A DNA stretch of 39,741 nucleotides from Sphingomonadaceae bacterium (GCA_020630295.1 JAHDBR010000020.1:1-39741), one strand, 5' to 3'; counted from the stretch's first letter, positions 7,852 to 17,500 are shown. Notes: generated by a model from the letters alone, not told the origin. A program made the numbers and translations.

Positions 7852-10635
7852 TCATGCCGACTTACGAATTAAGTCGCCGGGCTTTAAAGCCGATGTGGGA
7901 GCAGGCGATACGCCAGCCACGCCGTGTTTTTCCAAATCAATGGGCTGAGAGAATTGCACGCCCATTTGGTCGCCGCGGCTCCATATTGTCGTAATCTGCA
8001 ACACGTCTGTTGCGGACATCGCCAAATTCATCACCGTGCCTGGGGGCACATTCCACAGACCCTCAACCATGGCACCGCCAACACCAATGTTACGAATAGT
8101 TCCGTTGTAATAATTGCCTGCATGTTCCAGCATGACCTTACGCAACATTTTCTGGCGCGGCGGCCGTGAAGATTTCGGTCCAGTCGGTGTCATCGTGTCA
8201 CCGGACATCAATTGCGCCGTCGCTGCTTCACAACTCATCGCTTTGGCGTAAATATAGCCTTGGATGTGGCTGCACCCTAACGCACGGACCAATTCCAGCT
8301 CATCGAGCGTTTCCACGCCTTCTGCGGTGGTATCCATGCCGAGCGACTCCGCCAGCGAGGTAATCGATGTAATGATTGCGCCATTGCGGCTTCCAGGCTG
8401 GGTCGCCCCGCGAACGAAGCTTTGATCGATCTTGATCTTGTCGAAAGGCGCTTTTTTCAAATACCCTAGAGACGAATAACCGGTACCGAAATCATCCAGC
8501 GCCAGACGGACACCAACGCGTTTAAGCGCTGTAAACATGGCGTCAGTTCCTTCGTCATCATTCAAGAAGACGCTTTCCGTAATTTCAAGTTCCAGACGCG
8601 CCGGGTCAACGCCAGATCGCGCAAGGGCATTGGTCACGATCGCTGGCAATTGCGGGTTTGCGAATTGCAGCGGCGAAACATTTACCGCGCATCGAATATG
8701 CTCGGGCCATCGCGCCAGATCAGAACATGCGGTGCGAATTGCCCATTCGCCGATTGCTGCGATTAGTCCGGTGTCTTCGGCGATGGGTACGAATTTGGCT
8801 GGTGACAGCCAACCTTTGACAGGGTGGTTCCACCGAAGAAGCGCTTCAAATCCAGCAATGCGATTGTCTTTCGCGTACACAACCGGCTGGTAGAATAGTT
8901 GCAAATCACCATTGGCGATCGCATCGCGCAAATCTTCTTCCATCTTACTGCGCGCTTCTGCAGCTGCGTGAAGGTCATTGGAATAGAAGTGATACCGACC
9001 GCGCCCGCCGTCCTTTGCCGCATAAAGCGCCAGATCGGAATTCCGGATCAACGCTTCGCTTGTCACACCATCATCGGGCGAAACTGCGATCCCGATCGAT
9101 GCGCCAATTACGACCCGTTGCCCTTCAATAGAATATGGCTGGGAAAGCGAGTGAATAATCTCGTGTGCTAATTGCCCCAGCTGGTCCCGTTCGACGCGTC
9201 CCAGAATGACGACTTTGAACTCGTCGCCGCCCAAGCGCCCCACGCGGCCCATTGCGCCAACCGCTCGTTTCAACCTTTGCGATACTTGTTTCAGCAAAGC
9301 ATCGCCAGCCGGATGGCCCAAAGTATCATTAACGTGCTTGAATCGGTCCAGATCGAGCAGGAAAACCGAACATTCACGTTGTTGCTCTTGCGGAGATGCG
9401 AGAATTTTCTCGAGCGTCTGCTGCATCTGGAACCGGTTCGCCAAGCCGGTCAGCGAATCATATTGCGCCAGCCTGGTAACGCTCTCCTCGCTCCGCTTTT
9501 TCTCTGTCAGATCGGTCCCGGATCCGCGGAAGCCGACGAAGTTTCTGAAACTGTCATAAGCGGGCCGGCCGTTAATTGACCACCAGCGTTCTTCACCCGG
9601 GGTTGCTGCACGCACACCAAGTTCAAGGAAAGAAGACCGTGCCGACATATGGAAGGCCAGCGTCCTTTCGCCCTCTTGCCCTTCATCGCCCAGATCAAAA
9701 AGATCTGTAAACGGGCGACCTATGATCTGGGATTCATCTTGGTGCAGAACCTTAATGATCGAAGGCGATACATAGCTCAACAATCCGCGGCGATCGGTTT
9801 CCCAGAACCAGCCCAAACCGGTTTCTTCGTAATCACGCAGAATATCTTCGGCCCGGTTCCGCTCGCGCTCGCGCGCTTGCTCAATTTCCTCCCGGCTTTG
9901 ATTGATCTTGCCCTGATAATGGCCGACCAAAGCGATCGATAGCGTGGCGAAAAGTAGGGCGAGCACAATCTCCAAGTTCACGACACACAGCGCAGCCGCT
10001 GACCATGATCCGACAACACAGACTGCCTGCTGCACGGTGCGGCCGGACAGAATACTGGAACACATTACGTTAAACGCCAGAATGGCAGCGATGATCCACG
10101 GCCATCCCAAAGTTTGTTCGGCAGCCCAAAGACCGAATATCACACCATAACTTACAGGCGGGATAGCTATGCAGGCCCACGCCAAAATCACGCGCGATCG
10201 CGAAGGAGATTTGGATTCCCGTTCTCGGATCGCGAAGCGTTTGGATGCAAAGCCGATAGCAGCCCCGACAATAGCGACGCATATGATCCAAACGTTTGGC
10301 ACCGTGCGGGCGAGCAGAGACGCCGCAGGCACACAGAACACAATGGCGAGCGCCGTCACCCACCAGTCAATCGGTAAGATATTCTTCGCTTGACGGGAAA
10401 AAGCGGGATCGCGCTTTGGCTTTTTGTCGCGGCTGAGAGAGCGACGTTCTGCCACCCGGCGGCTTTGCGCCGGCTGTGCTCGTGTTTTTTGGGCCTGTTT
10501 CTTTGGCGCCTGTTTCTTTGGAGCCGCTTTGTCGTGCTGTTTTCTCTCAGGCACTGCGCGCAGGGGGTTAGCTGCGTTTGCACGCACTGGCTCATGCCCA
10601 GTCCTCATCCGGTTTTGCGCTTTTGGCTCGCCCAT
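7852..10635 (-). CDS. Membrane-anchored PAS-GGDEF-EAL-PilZ cyclic-di-GMP protein
   Basis: This paralogue of the next gene downstream has an N-terminal extension. Its first 85 residues or so are very basic, with a KKQAPKKQ-type repeat. Several hydrophobic helices follow over about 150 residues, an MASE-like sensor region. PAS, GGDEF (intact GGDEF in GRLGGDEFK), EAL (canonical EALLRW, DDFGTGYSS, AEGVE) and a C-terminal PilZ-like domain (NIGVGGAM) come after. The RxxD inhibitory site reads GAMG, so feedback inhibition is probably lost. The start is uncertain: I take the ATG at 10635 (927 aa), but a GTG at 10683 extends the frame by 16 residues and no choice has a well-spaced Shine-Dalgarno. It is divergent from phaC. 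Confidence 0.9.
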   Translation of the reverse strand: MGEPKAQNRMRTGHEPVRANAANPLRAVPERKQHDKAAPKKQAPKKQAQKTRAQPAQSRRVAERRSLSRDKKPKRDPAFSRQAKNILPIDWWVTALAIVFCVPAASLLARTVPNVWIICVAIVGAAIGFASKRFAIRERESKSPSRSRVILAWACIAIPPVSYGVIFGLWAAEQTLGWPWIIAAILAFNVMCSSILSGRTVQQAVCVVGSWSAAALCVVNLEIVLALLFATLSIALVGHYQGKINQSREEIEQARERERNRAEDILRDYEETGLGWFWETDRRGLLSYVSPSIIKVLHQDESQIIGRPFTDLFDLGDEGQEGERTLAFHMSARSSFLELGVRAATPGEERWWSINGRPAYDSFRNFVGFRGSGTDLTEKKRSEESVTRLAQYDSLTGLANRFQMQQTLEKILASPQEQQRECSVFLLDLDRFKHVNDTLGHPAGDALLKQVSQRLKRAVGAMGRVGRLGGDEFKVVILGRVERDQLGQLAHEIIHSLSQPYSIEGQRVVIGASIGIAVSPDDGVTSEALIRNSDLALYAAKDGGRGRYHFYSNDLHAAAEARSKMEEDLRDAIANGDLQLFYQPVVYAKDNRIAGFEALLRWNHPVKGWLSPAKFVPIAEDTGLIAAIGEWAIRTACSDLARWPEHIRCAVNVSPLQFANPQLPAIVTNALARSGVDPARLELEITESVFLNDDEGTDAMFTALKRVGVRLALDDFGTGYSSLGYLKKAPFDKIKIDQSFVRGATQPGSRNGAIITSITSLAESLGMDTTAEGVETLDELELVRALGCSHIQGYIYAKAMSCEAATAQLMSGDTMTPTGPKSSRPPRQKMLRKVMLEHAGNYYNGTIRNIGVGGAMVEGLWNVPPGTVMNLAMSATDVLQITTIWSRGDQMGVQFSQPIDLEKHGVAGVSPAPTSALKPGDLIRKSA

Positions 10636-10677
10636 ATGGCGGCCATGCCAAATTCCCTTTGAAAAACAGTTAATGCG

Positions 10678-10716
10678 GCGCACATTATGAGTGACTGATT
10701 TTACAATGTGATGCGC
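10678..10716. promoter_or_regulatory. Dyad in the divergent c-di-GMP gene/phaC promoter region
   Basis: GCGCACATT (10678-10686) pairs with AATGTGATGCGC (10705-10716) with a 3-nt bulge, across an 18-bp spacer. A second inverted repeat, CTGCGT/ACGCAG (10733-10738 and 10748-10753), sits in the phaC leader. Either could be a repressor site controlling phaC. I cannot assign a regulator. Confidence 0.3.
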
Positions 10717-10778
10717 TTGCCAATCGCTTTTCCTGCGTGCATGAAATACGCAGAGGATCCACCAGAACAGGGAATTTT

Positions 10779-12476
10779 ATGGCCAAGGATAGCAAGCTCG
10801 AAAACGAAGCCGCACAATCCACCACTGCACTGGGGCCAATGATCGGCCTGGCACGTGAAGATTTCGTTGGCGCTATCGCACTGCTACTCCGCGAAACAGC
10901 CTCTGACCCGATGCGGTCTATGAAACACGCACAAGAAGTGGGGCAGGACATGGTTAAGATCATGACCGGCCAATCCGATCTGGCGCCAGACCCCAAGGAT
11001 AAACGATTTCGGGATCCGGCTTGGCAATATAATCCTTTCTTCCGCGCAGGTGCGCAATACTATCTCGCCGTGCAAAAAGGCATGAGTAACTGGCTTAACG
11101 ATCTGGAATTGGACGATCTCGAGCGAGACCGGGCTAATTTCATCTCCAACATCATCATTGACGGATTGGCGCCCACCAATACGCTCATTGGCAACCCGAC
11201 AGCACAAAAACGGCTGGTCGATAGCGGCGGTCTCAGCCTGATCAAGGGACTGAAGAACGCCTATAATGACATGGTTCACAATAAGGGCATGGTCAGCCAA
11301 GTGGACAAGCGCCCGTTCACACTGGGCGAGAATATCGCGATTTCAAAGGGTTCAGTGGTACTGCGGACAGAGATGATGGAGCTGATCCATTACGCTCCGA
11401 CTACGGACGAAGTATATGAAATTCCCCAGCTGACCATCCCGCCGCAAATCAACAAAATGTACATTAACGACCTGAGCCCGGAGAAATCCGTGGTCAAATG
11501 GCAGCTGGATAATGGCATCCAGACATTTGTGATTTCATGGCGCAATCCGTCGAAAGAACAGGGCCATTGGGATATGGCTGACTATGTCGCTTCCTGCCGG
11601 GAAGCAATGGAAGCCGCGGCCAAGATCACCGGCGCCAAAAAAGTCAACGTATCCGCGGGCTGCTCCGGCGGTCAAACCGCGGCAATGCTGGCAAGCAAAC
11701 TCGCCGCAGATAAAGACGATTTGCTTGGCGCGCTGACATTGATGGTATGCGTGCTGCACCCTAAGCAGAACGATATTGAGGCCGGATCTCTGGTGAGCGA
11801 GAACGGTATGCAGCTGGCACGTCAGCGTGCGGCAAAGAAGGGCGTAATCAAGGGCGACGATCTCGCGCGCGGCTTTGCGTGGCTGAGGCCGAATGATCTA
11901 ATTTGGAACTACGTGATTAACAATTATCTGCTTGGCGATGATCCGCCTGCATTTGATGTGCTTTACTGGAATGCGGACGCGACCAATCTGTCCGCCAGCC
12001 TGATGGGCGATTTCCTGACCGCATTTGAAACTCTGGCCTTCACCCGCAAGGGCGAGGTCGAAATGGTGGACCACAAGGTCGATCTGTCTAAAGTCACCAG
12101 CGATCTCTTCATCCTTGGCGGCGTGACCGATCACATCACACCATGGAAGGCGACATACCGTTCTACCCAGCTCTTCGGCTCGAAGAATGTGACATATGTG
12201 CTGAGCCAGTCCGGACATATGCAAGCAATCTTGAACCCTCCAGGCAACCCGAAGGCAAAATACTTCGTCCAGAAAAAAGACGGAAAGTTGCCGAAAACAG
12301 CCGATGAATGGCTGGAAGGCACAGAAGAAGTCGCGGGCAGCTGGTGGCCGTATTGGGCCGAATGGGTAACCAAACGGGCAGGCAAGAAAAAGGCCGCTCC
12401 GAAGAAACTTGGCAACGCAAAATACAAGCCGCTCGACCCTGCGCCCGGCCCTTACGTGACTGAAGAAGTCGATTAA
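10779..12476 (+). CDS. phaC: Class II-like polyhydroxyalkanoate synthase
   Basis: This 565-aa product polymerises hydroxyacyl-CoA into PHA storage polyester on granules. The alpha/beta-hydrolase fold carries the synthase box AGCSGG with catalytic Cys295. RPNDLIWNYVINNYLLG and DVLYWNADATN (acid region) and SQSGHMQAILNPP (catalytic His) are also present. The length and the wording of these motifs resemble the medium-chain (class II) synthases of pseudomonads more than class I. The C-terminus is the typical lysine-rich tail ending in PAPGPYV. The ATG at 10779 is chosen for GGGA at 10770-10773; an in-frame ATG at 10737 would add 14 residues but lacks this site. The depolymerase gene lies 1.8 kb downstream. 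Chain-length class is an inference. Confidence 0.93.
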   Translation: MAKDSKLENEAAQSTTALGPMIGLAREDFVGAIALLLRETASDPMRSMKHAQEVGQDMVKIMTGQSDLAPDPKDKRFRDPAWQYNPFFRAGAQYYLAVQKGMSNWLNDLELDDLERDRANFISNIIIDGLAPTNTLIGNPTAQKRLVDSGGLSLIKGLKNAYNDMVHNKGMVSQVDKRPFTLGENIAISKGSVVLRTEMMELIHYAPTTDEVYEIPQLTIPPQINKMYINDLSPEKSVVKWQLDNGIQTFVISWRNPSKEQGHWDMADYVASCREAMEAAAKITGAKKVNVSAGCSGGQTAAMLASKLAADKDDLLGALTLMVCVLHPKQNDIEAGSLVSENGMQLARQRAAKKGVIKGDDLARGFAWLRPNDLIWNYVINNYLLGDDPPAFDVLYWNADATNLSASLMGDFLTAFETLAFTRKGEVEMVDHKVDLSKVTSDLFILGGVTDHITPWKATYRSTQLFGSKNVTYVLSQSGHMQAILNPPGNPKAKYFVQKKDGKLPKTADEWLEGTEEVAGSWWPYWAEWVTKRAGKKKAAPKKLGNAKYKPLDPAPGPYVTEEVD

Positions 12477-12492
12477 GGCTTAGGCTGGCGAT

Positions 12493-12527
12493 AGCCGTCG
12501 CGGGACTGTGTAGCGCCCCCGGCGGCT
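12493..12527. terminator. Possible bidirectional terminator between convergent genes
   Basis: An inverted repeat starting AGCCGtCGcGGG (12493-12504) pairs with a right arm ending CGGCT (12527), with two mismatches. It occupies the 50-bp gap between the convergent stops of phaC and the exported-protein gene. A T/C-rich run follows on the plus strand. The absence of a clean T-tract makes this tentative. Confidence 0.35.
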
Positions 12528-14086
12528 TAATCTTCCTTCTTTGTCGGCCTGCTGCCGCCAAGAACCCCTCTCAGCCTGCGTTCCAAACGGCCCCGAATAT
12601 CGCGCGGCTTTTGCTGTACTGGCACTGTTGTATTTGCATTGCCGTTGCCCTGCTGCTGCATCTGTTGACCAGCGCACCCAAAGCTAAGCTTCGTTTCTAT
12701 CCAGTCGCTTGTGGACCAGTTGTAAACACCGGATGGCGGCGCCAGAGCAATGTTTACGCGGTCATCCGAAAAACTTGTCCCGCTGACTGTATAGGGCGCG
12801 TCAGATTTGCTTGTCGTCGTGGTTGTGCCTGTGACGATCCCGGGGCCGCTGCAGTTACTGATATTCGGCTTCAAATTCGTAAAGTTCAACACCATGCCGT
12901 TGCCGTAGGAAGCCGCGCCGTGTGCATGGTCGAAATCGATCCGAATTGTATCGGATTGAATATCGATATCCCACCGTTTCGATACACCGTTGGGACCAAA
13001 CGGGATAACTCCATAATCCGGAAACTCGACGCTGTTATTCGCGGTTTTGGTATAGGAATGTGCCGGATTGTTCATGGACATTATCGTGACATCAGTGCCG
13101 AATAATTTGGGTGCCGGTGGCGGAGGCGGCTGGTTTGTGCGCGGTTTCTGGGTGATCTGGACAGCCCCCGTTGGCGTACTCAGTTCGATGCCCAGGCGGA
13201 AGGCTGCCTGATCCGCTGGATCCAATTGCAATGCCGGGTCAATACCTGCGATCTGGAACGCGCTCACCTGCTGCGGCAACGTATGGGTCTGGCCGGCTTG
13301 CAATTGCACCGCCGGAATACCTTGCCCCGGAAATTGCAGGAAATAGCCATCAGGATCATTCACGCTGGCCAAACTGGGCGCAGTAACCGAGGTAAATTTT
13401 GCGCCGGAGACTGTATAGTCATATCCGGTCGCGATTGGCGGATCGATCCAGAAACGCGTCGGGCAAACCTGCCCTTGTGCGAAGTCAAAAACAAAGGTGC
13501 CATCGTTTGCCACTGTACCGGGCATAATCGGATTGCCCTCTGCATTACATAGCGGCTGCGGACCGCACCGACCCGGTTGACAATTAACTGTGACGGTGTT
13601 GGTCCCGTAGCTGATAATATCAGCCCCTCCATTGCTGCCGGCCTTTACCGCATAATACCGGGCTGTCAGTTCAACCGATGGCTCATTTGCCTGCCACATA
13701 TGCATGTCGACATGTACAAACGGGCAATGGATCAGCCTATACGTATTGCTCCCTTGAGAATCGCACCCCATTGTTCCGTGCGGCGGAAAAGGATCGTCGA
13801 CAATATAGGTAGTTACCGGGTCGCCATCGATACTGAACTCAATAATTTCCTGCGTGAATGGCACATTCTGCGAGGGGTGCTGAGTAGGGAAAAAGTTTGC
13901 CTCGATAAGTATACGCGGCGGGGAAGAATCATATTCGGACAGCTCCGGAGAAGGTAACTCTACCGTATATTCATGGTCGACCTGAAACGAACCATGCGGC
14001 GGTATTTGAGCAAGTGCCGCCGATGAAAAAACTAATGCCGTGGTAGCCGTCCCTGTAGCAAGAATACCCTTTAGTCTGTTCTGCAT
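12527..14086 (-). CDS. Exported protein of unknown function
   Basis: This 519-aa protein starts with a clear Sec signal peptide (basic MQNRLK, a hydrophobic stretch, then SSAALA before QIPPHG). The mature part is rich in Pro, Thr, Gly and beta-branched residues. It contains a small cysteine cluster (CQPGRCGPQPLC), a proline run followed by KLFGTD, and a strongly basic tail (RGRLERRLRGVLGG). I see no catalytic motif, transmembrane anchor or repeat I can name, and I do not recognise the family. It could be periplasmic or outer-membrane-associated. It lies between phaC and phaZ on the opposite strand, convergent to phaC and divergent from phaZ, so it breaks what is often an operon and is not obviously part of PHA metabolism. 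Confidence 0.8.
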   Translation of the reverse strand: MQNRLKGILATGTATTALVFSSAALAQIPPHGSFQVDHEYTVELPSPELSEYDSSPPRILIEANFFPTQHPSQNVPFTQEIIEFSIDGDPVTTYIVDDPFPPHGTMGCDSQGSNTYRLIHCPFVHVDMHMWQANEPSVELTARYYAVKAGSNGGADIISYGTNTVTVNCQPGRCGPQPLCNAEGNPIMPGTVANDGTFVFDFAQGQVCPTRFWIDPPIATGYDYTVSGAKFTSVTAPSLASVNDPDGYFLQFPGQGIPAVQLQAGQTHTLPQQVSAFQIAGIDPALQLDPADQAAFRLGIELSTPTGAVQITQKPRTNQPPPPPAPKLFGTDVTIMSMNNPAHSYTKTANNSVEFPDYGVIPFGPNGVSKRWDIDIQSDTIRIDFDHAHGAASYGNGMVLNFTNLKPNISNCSGPGIVTGTTTTTSKSDAPYTVSGTSFSDDRVNIALAPPSGVYNWSTSDWIETKLSFGCAGQQMQQQGNGNANTTVPVQQKPRDIRGRLERRLRGVLGGSRPTKKED

Positions 14087-14300
14087 AACCAGTCCCCATC
14101 TTTAAGTGCAACGATGCCAAGCAAGGCACTCGATTCCCTGCTTGTCATGGTCGGGGATTACGCCTTTTTGGTTCAAATTCGGCTGGCCCCGGGCCAAACT
14201 CGGTGCATATTTCCCTTGGCGCACGCCTTACGCATTGCGGAAAGGCGGCGATTGTGGTGGAACATCTGCTGAAACCGGATACCTCCCAAGGAGAGCGCGC

Positions 14301-15149
14301 TTGAGCGACCCAATGAAAACTGCCGAAGTCACCATGGAAAATGTGGGCGGGCGGCAATTGCGCGTTGCCCGCTGGCGGCTTGATAAACCCAGCGACCACC
14401 CCCCTGTCCTGTTCTTCAATGGCATCGGGGCCAATATCGAAGCCGTCGCTCCTCTGGCAGAGGCGCTGGATGATCGCGGTTTTATCATGTTTGATATGCC
14501 CGGTGTGGGCGAGTCTCCTGATCCGCTAATCCCGTACAACACAGTCACAATGGCGTGGACCACCACGCAGCTACTGGACCGGTTTGGTCTGGATGTTGTC
14601 GATGTGATGGGGATTAGCTGGGGCGGAGGAATGGCGCAGCATTTCGCCATTCAGCACCCTTCCCGCACCCGCCGCCTGATATTGGTCGCGACGAGCGCCG
14701 GGATGTTGATGGTGCCCGGCAATCCGGCAGCCCTGACGAAAATGGCCAATCCGCGCCGCTATGTCGATGCGGAGTTCATGGCGAAGCATTTTGAGACGCT
14801 GTATGGCGGCGCGCTGGACGGTGCGTCAGGCAAAAGCGGCCATATGTCGCGGCTCAAACCGCCAAGTCCGCGCGGCTATATGTATCAGCTGATGGCTATG
14901 CTCGGCTGGACCAGCGCGCCCGCCCTGCCCTTTATGAAGAAAGATACGCTCATTCTGATGGGCGATGACGATCAGATCGTCCCGCTCATCAACGGCAAAT
15001 TCCTCAACAGTCTTATTCCCAATAGCGAACTGGTTGTGATGAAGGGCGGCGGACATTTGTTCCTGCTCAGCCACAAAGATGAAAGTGTAGAGGCAATTCG
15101 TGATTTTCTGGATGCGCCGGATGCCGAAGAACTGTCTGACGCAGCCTGA
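14301..15149 (+). CDS. phaZ: Intracellular PHA depolymerase, alpha/beta hydrolase
   Basis: This protein resembles the PhaZ enzymes that mobilise medium-chain PHA. It has the oxyanion region FFNGIGAN, then FDMPGVGES and the nucleophile box GISWGGG (Ser106). The acid region GDDDQIVP and terminal GGGHLFL (catalytic His) follow. The start is decided by a good ribosome binding site: AAGGAGAG at 14288-14295 sits properly before a TTG at 14301, giving 282 aa, the usual PhaZ length. The longer frame from 14106 adds about 65 residues unlike the family, and an ATG at 14313 is an alternative. It probably acts with phaC on the same granules. Substrate chain length is inferred only from resemblance. Confidence 0.88.
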   Translation: MSDPMKTAEVTMENVGGRQLRVARWRLDKPSDHPPVLFFNGIGANIEAVAPLAEALDDRGFIMFDMPGVGESPDPLIPYNTVTMAWTTTQLLDRFGLDVVDVMGISWGGGMAQHFAIQHPSRTRRLILVATSAGMLMVPGNPAALTKMANPRRYVDAEFMAKHFETLYGGALDGASGKSGHMSRLKPPSPRGYMYQLMAMLGWTSAPALPFMKKDTLILMGDDDQIVPLINGKFLNSLIPNSELVVMKGGGHLFLLSHKDESVEAIRDFLDAPDAEELSDAA

Positions 15150-15202
15150 GATGGATTAACCGGTAAAGACGATAGATGTGAGTTAGCAAAACAGGGGTTG
15201 GC

Positions 15203-16519
15203 ATGCGGCATATTGCAATCATCGGGTCCGGTCCGGCCGGATTCTACACCGCTGAAGCCGCGCAAAAGCAGTGGGGCGAAGATGTCCGTGTTGATATTTT
15301 CGACAAACTGCCTGTCCCCTACGGCTTGATCCGCACTGGCGTGGCGCCGGATCACCAGTCAATAAAAGGCGTTTCGCGCCGCTATGAAAAAGCCGCTCTC
15401 ACTGACCAAGTCCGGTTTGTGGGCAATGTCTCTGTGGGCGCCGACGTATCCATCGCTGAATTGCAGCAATTATACGATGCAGTGGTGCTTGCCACCGGCG
15501 CACCCAATGATCGTGCCTTTGATATTCCGGGCGCTGATCTTGGCAACGTTTTTGGCAGTGCCAGCTTAGTTGGCTGGTATAATGGACACCCGCAATTTGC
15601 CGATTTGAACCCTGATCTGTCGGGCCGACACGCAGTGGTTATCGGAATGGGCAATGTGGCGCTCGACGTGGCGCGTATTCTGGCAAAGACCGAAAGCGAA
15701 TTTGCCGGAAGTGATATTGTCGGCCACGCACTGGACGCACTTAAATCCTCGGGCGTCGAACACATTACCATCTTGGGCCGCCGCGGGCCGCACCAGATCA
15801 TGATGACACCCAAGGAACTGGGAGAGCTCGCACATTTGGAGCGTGCCTCGCCCCGTGTACGGTTGGACGATCTTCCCGATCCAGCCGAGGATGCCTTGCT
15901 GGAGCCCGGACTGCGCAAATCGGTCACACATCTCCGCAGCTTCGCAGCCATACCCGAAGATATGCACGCCGAAAAACCTGTCGAGGTCGAGTTTGATTTC
16001 TTCGCCAGCCCGACTGCGATGACCGGCGATGGCAATGTGGCATCGGTGGAAATAGAACGGACCGAAGTTAGAACCGGGCGTGCTGTGGGAACGGGTGAAA
16101 GTTACTCCATTCCAGCAGATATTGTGGTCACTTGTATCGGCTATCGCAGCTCCCCGATCGAAGGCGTTCCCTTCGATGAACGCGCGGGCCGCTTCGCCAA
16201 TGATGACGGGCGCATATTAACGGGCCTGTATTGCGTTGGTTGGGCCCGCAGAGGGCCCTCCGGCACAATTGGAACAAACCGCCCGGACGGATACGCGCTG
16301 ATCGACAAGATCGCGGAAGATATTGATGCAGGGCTGCTGGGCCGGACAGGCAAGAAAGGCCGCGAGGGATTTGATGCTTTAGCAGTGGATCGTAAGCTGG
16401 ATATTATCACATTCCGCGATTGGAAAAAGATCGAGGAAGCCGAAGAGGCAGCCGCGCGCGAAGGTGCACCGCGCGAGAAATTCGTCGATATTGAGGCAAT
16501 GATTAAGGCAGGCCACTAG
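15203..16519 (+). CDS. Ferredoxin-NADP+ reductase, adrenodoxin-reductase type
   Basis: This 438-aa flavoprotein begins with the FAD dinucleotide fold IGSGPAGFYTAEAA and then DKLPVPYGLIRTGVAPDHQ, characteristic of FprA/adrenodoxin reductase. The NADP-binding fold is VVIGMGNVALDVARIL, followed by RRGPHQIMMTPKEL. The C-terminal segment GWARRGPSGTIGTNRPDG is also typical of the family. It moves electrons between NADPH and ferredoxin in the cytoplasm. GGGG sits a few bases before the ATG. It follows phaZ by 53 bp on the same strand and may be co-transcribed, though no functional tie to PHA is evident. A partner ferredoxin or P450 is not encoded in this window. Confidence 0.93.
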   Translation: MRHIAIIGSGPAGFYTAEAAQKQWGEDVRVDIFDKLPVPYGLIRTGVAPDHQSIKGVSRRYEKAALTDQVRFVGNVSVGADVSIAELQQLYDAVVLATGAPNDRAFDIPGADLGNVFGSASLVGWYNGHPQFADLNPDLSGRHAVVIGMGNVALDVARILAKTESEFAGSDIVGHALDALKSSGVEHITILGRRGPHQIMMTPKELGELAHLERASPRVRLDDLPDPAEDALLEPGLRKSVTHLRSFAAIPEDMHAEKPVEVEFDFFASPTAMTGDGNVASVEIERTEVRTGRAVGTGESYSIPADIVVTCIGYRSSPIEGVPFDERAGRFANDDGRILTGLYCVGWARRGPSGTIGTNRPDGYALIDKIAEDIDAGLLGRTGKKGREGFDALAVDRKLDIITFRDWKKIEEAEEAAAREGAPREKFVDIEAMIKAGH

Positions 16520-16542
16520 GTCGAAAAACCAATACGCCGCCC

Positions 16543-17433
16543 TTAGCCTAACCAGGCTTTCAGCTCTGCATTCACTGCATCAGGCACGTCTTGCTGAACC
16601 CAATGGGACGCATCCGGGAAACGTTTCACTGTCAGGTCAGGGATATATTGCTCCATTCCGTCAAGGCAGTGAATATCGATCGCAATATCCTGCTCGCCCC
16701 ACAGCACCAGAGTTGGCACGTCAACTGATCCGTCGCCAGTTTCGCGTACATCCGGTGTTTTGAGTAAGGCTCGGTAATAATTCAGCATCGCCTTGATCGC
16801 GCCCGGCCGCTTCGCAGCATAACGGTAAGGCTGCAATTTCTCGTCTGTGAAAAGCTGTTTGTTGATCGCCGAGCTGCGAAACGCCTCGACAATCGGCTGT
16901 GCATTATTGCGCGCCAACAATCTTTCCGGAAGCCATGGAATCTGGAAGAAGAATATGTACCAGCTCTTGCGCAATTGCCGCCATTTGCGGATCTCGCGCT
17001 GGCTGCATTTGGGATGCGGAACATTCAGGATTACCAATTTCGTAAGCGGTCTGACTTTGCGGATGGCAAAATGCCACGCTACCAAGGCACCCCAATCATG
17101 CGCAATTAGAGTAACTTCCTTTGCGCCGCTGGCGTCAATCAAAGCGCCGACATCTTCCGCCAGCGTGTGCAAACGGTAGGCCTCCATCGCCTCCGGACGT
17201 GTGGTCTTTCCGTATCCGCGCATATTCGGAGCCCAGACGCGGTACCCCATTTCCGCCAGAACGGGCATTTGATGCCGCCAGCTATAATGGAGTTCAGGGA
17301 AACCGTGGAGGCAAAGTGCGAGCCGGTCCCCCTTGCCTGCTTGCGCGACTTCAAAGCGTAGCCCGTTCGCTTCTATCCAGCCCATTTCAATGCCGGTTTC
17401 GGCGGGCGGATCCCAACTGAATTCCTGTTCCAT
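16543..17433 (-). CDS. Epoxide-hydrolase-like alpha/beta hydrolase
   Basis: This 296-aa protein has the HGFPE oxyanion motif, PNMRGYG, and an aspartate nucleophile in IAHDWGALVAW, as in epoxide hydrolases and haloalkane dehalogenases. The acid is in the DIAIDIHCLDG region and the base His in DASHWVQQD. A lid tyrosine candidate is in LNYYRALL. A soluble epoxide hydrolase opening epoxides to diols is the likeliest reading; a dehalogenase is possible. The frame continues upstream to 17682, but those residues overlap the divergent deacylase gene, so I take the ATG at 17433 (MEQEFSWDPP). No strong ribosome binding site is visible. A 67-bp divergent promoter gap separates it from the next gene. Confidence 0.88.
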   Translation of the reverse strand: MEQEFSWDPPAETGIEMGWIEANGLRFEVAQAGKGDRLALCLHGFPELHYSWRHQMPVLAEMGYRVWAPNMRGYGKTTRPEAMEAYRLHTLAEDVGALIDASGAKEVTLIAHDWGALVAWHFAIRKVRPLTKLVILNVPHPKCSQREIRKWRQLRKSWYIFFFQIPWLPERLLARNNAQPIVEAFRSSAINKQLFTDEKLQPYRYAAKRPGAIKAMLNYYRALLKTPDVRETGDGSVDVPTLVLWGEQDIAIDIHCLDGMEQYIPDLTVKRFPDASHWVQQDVPDAVNAELKAWLG

Positions 17434-17500
17434 CGCGGCTGTATAGCGCAAGCGGACCCGATATGCTAAATCGGTTGCAAAATAAGATTGGAGAGAGACT

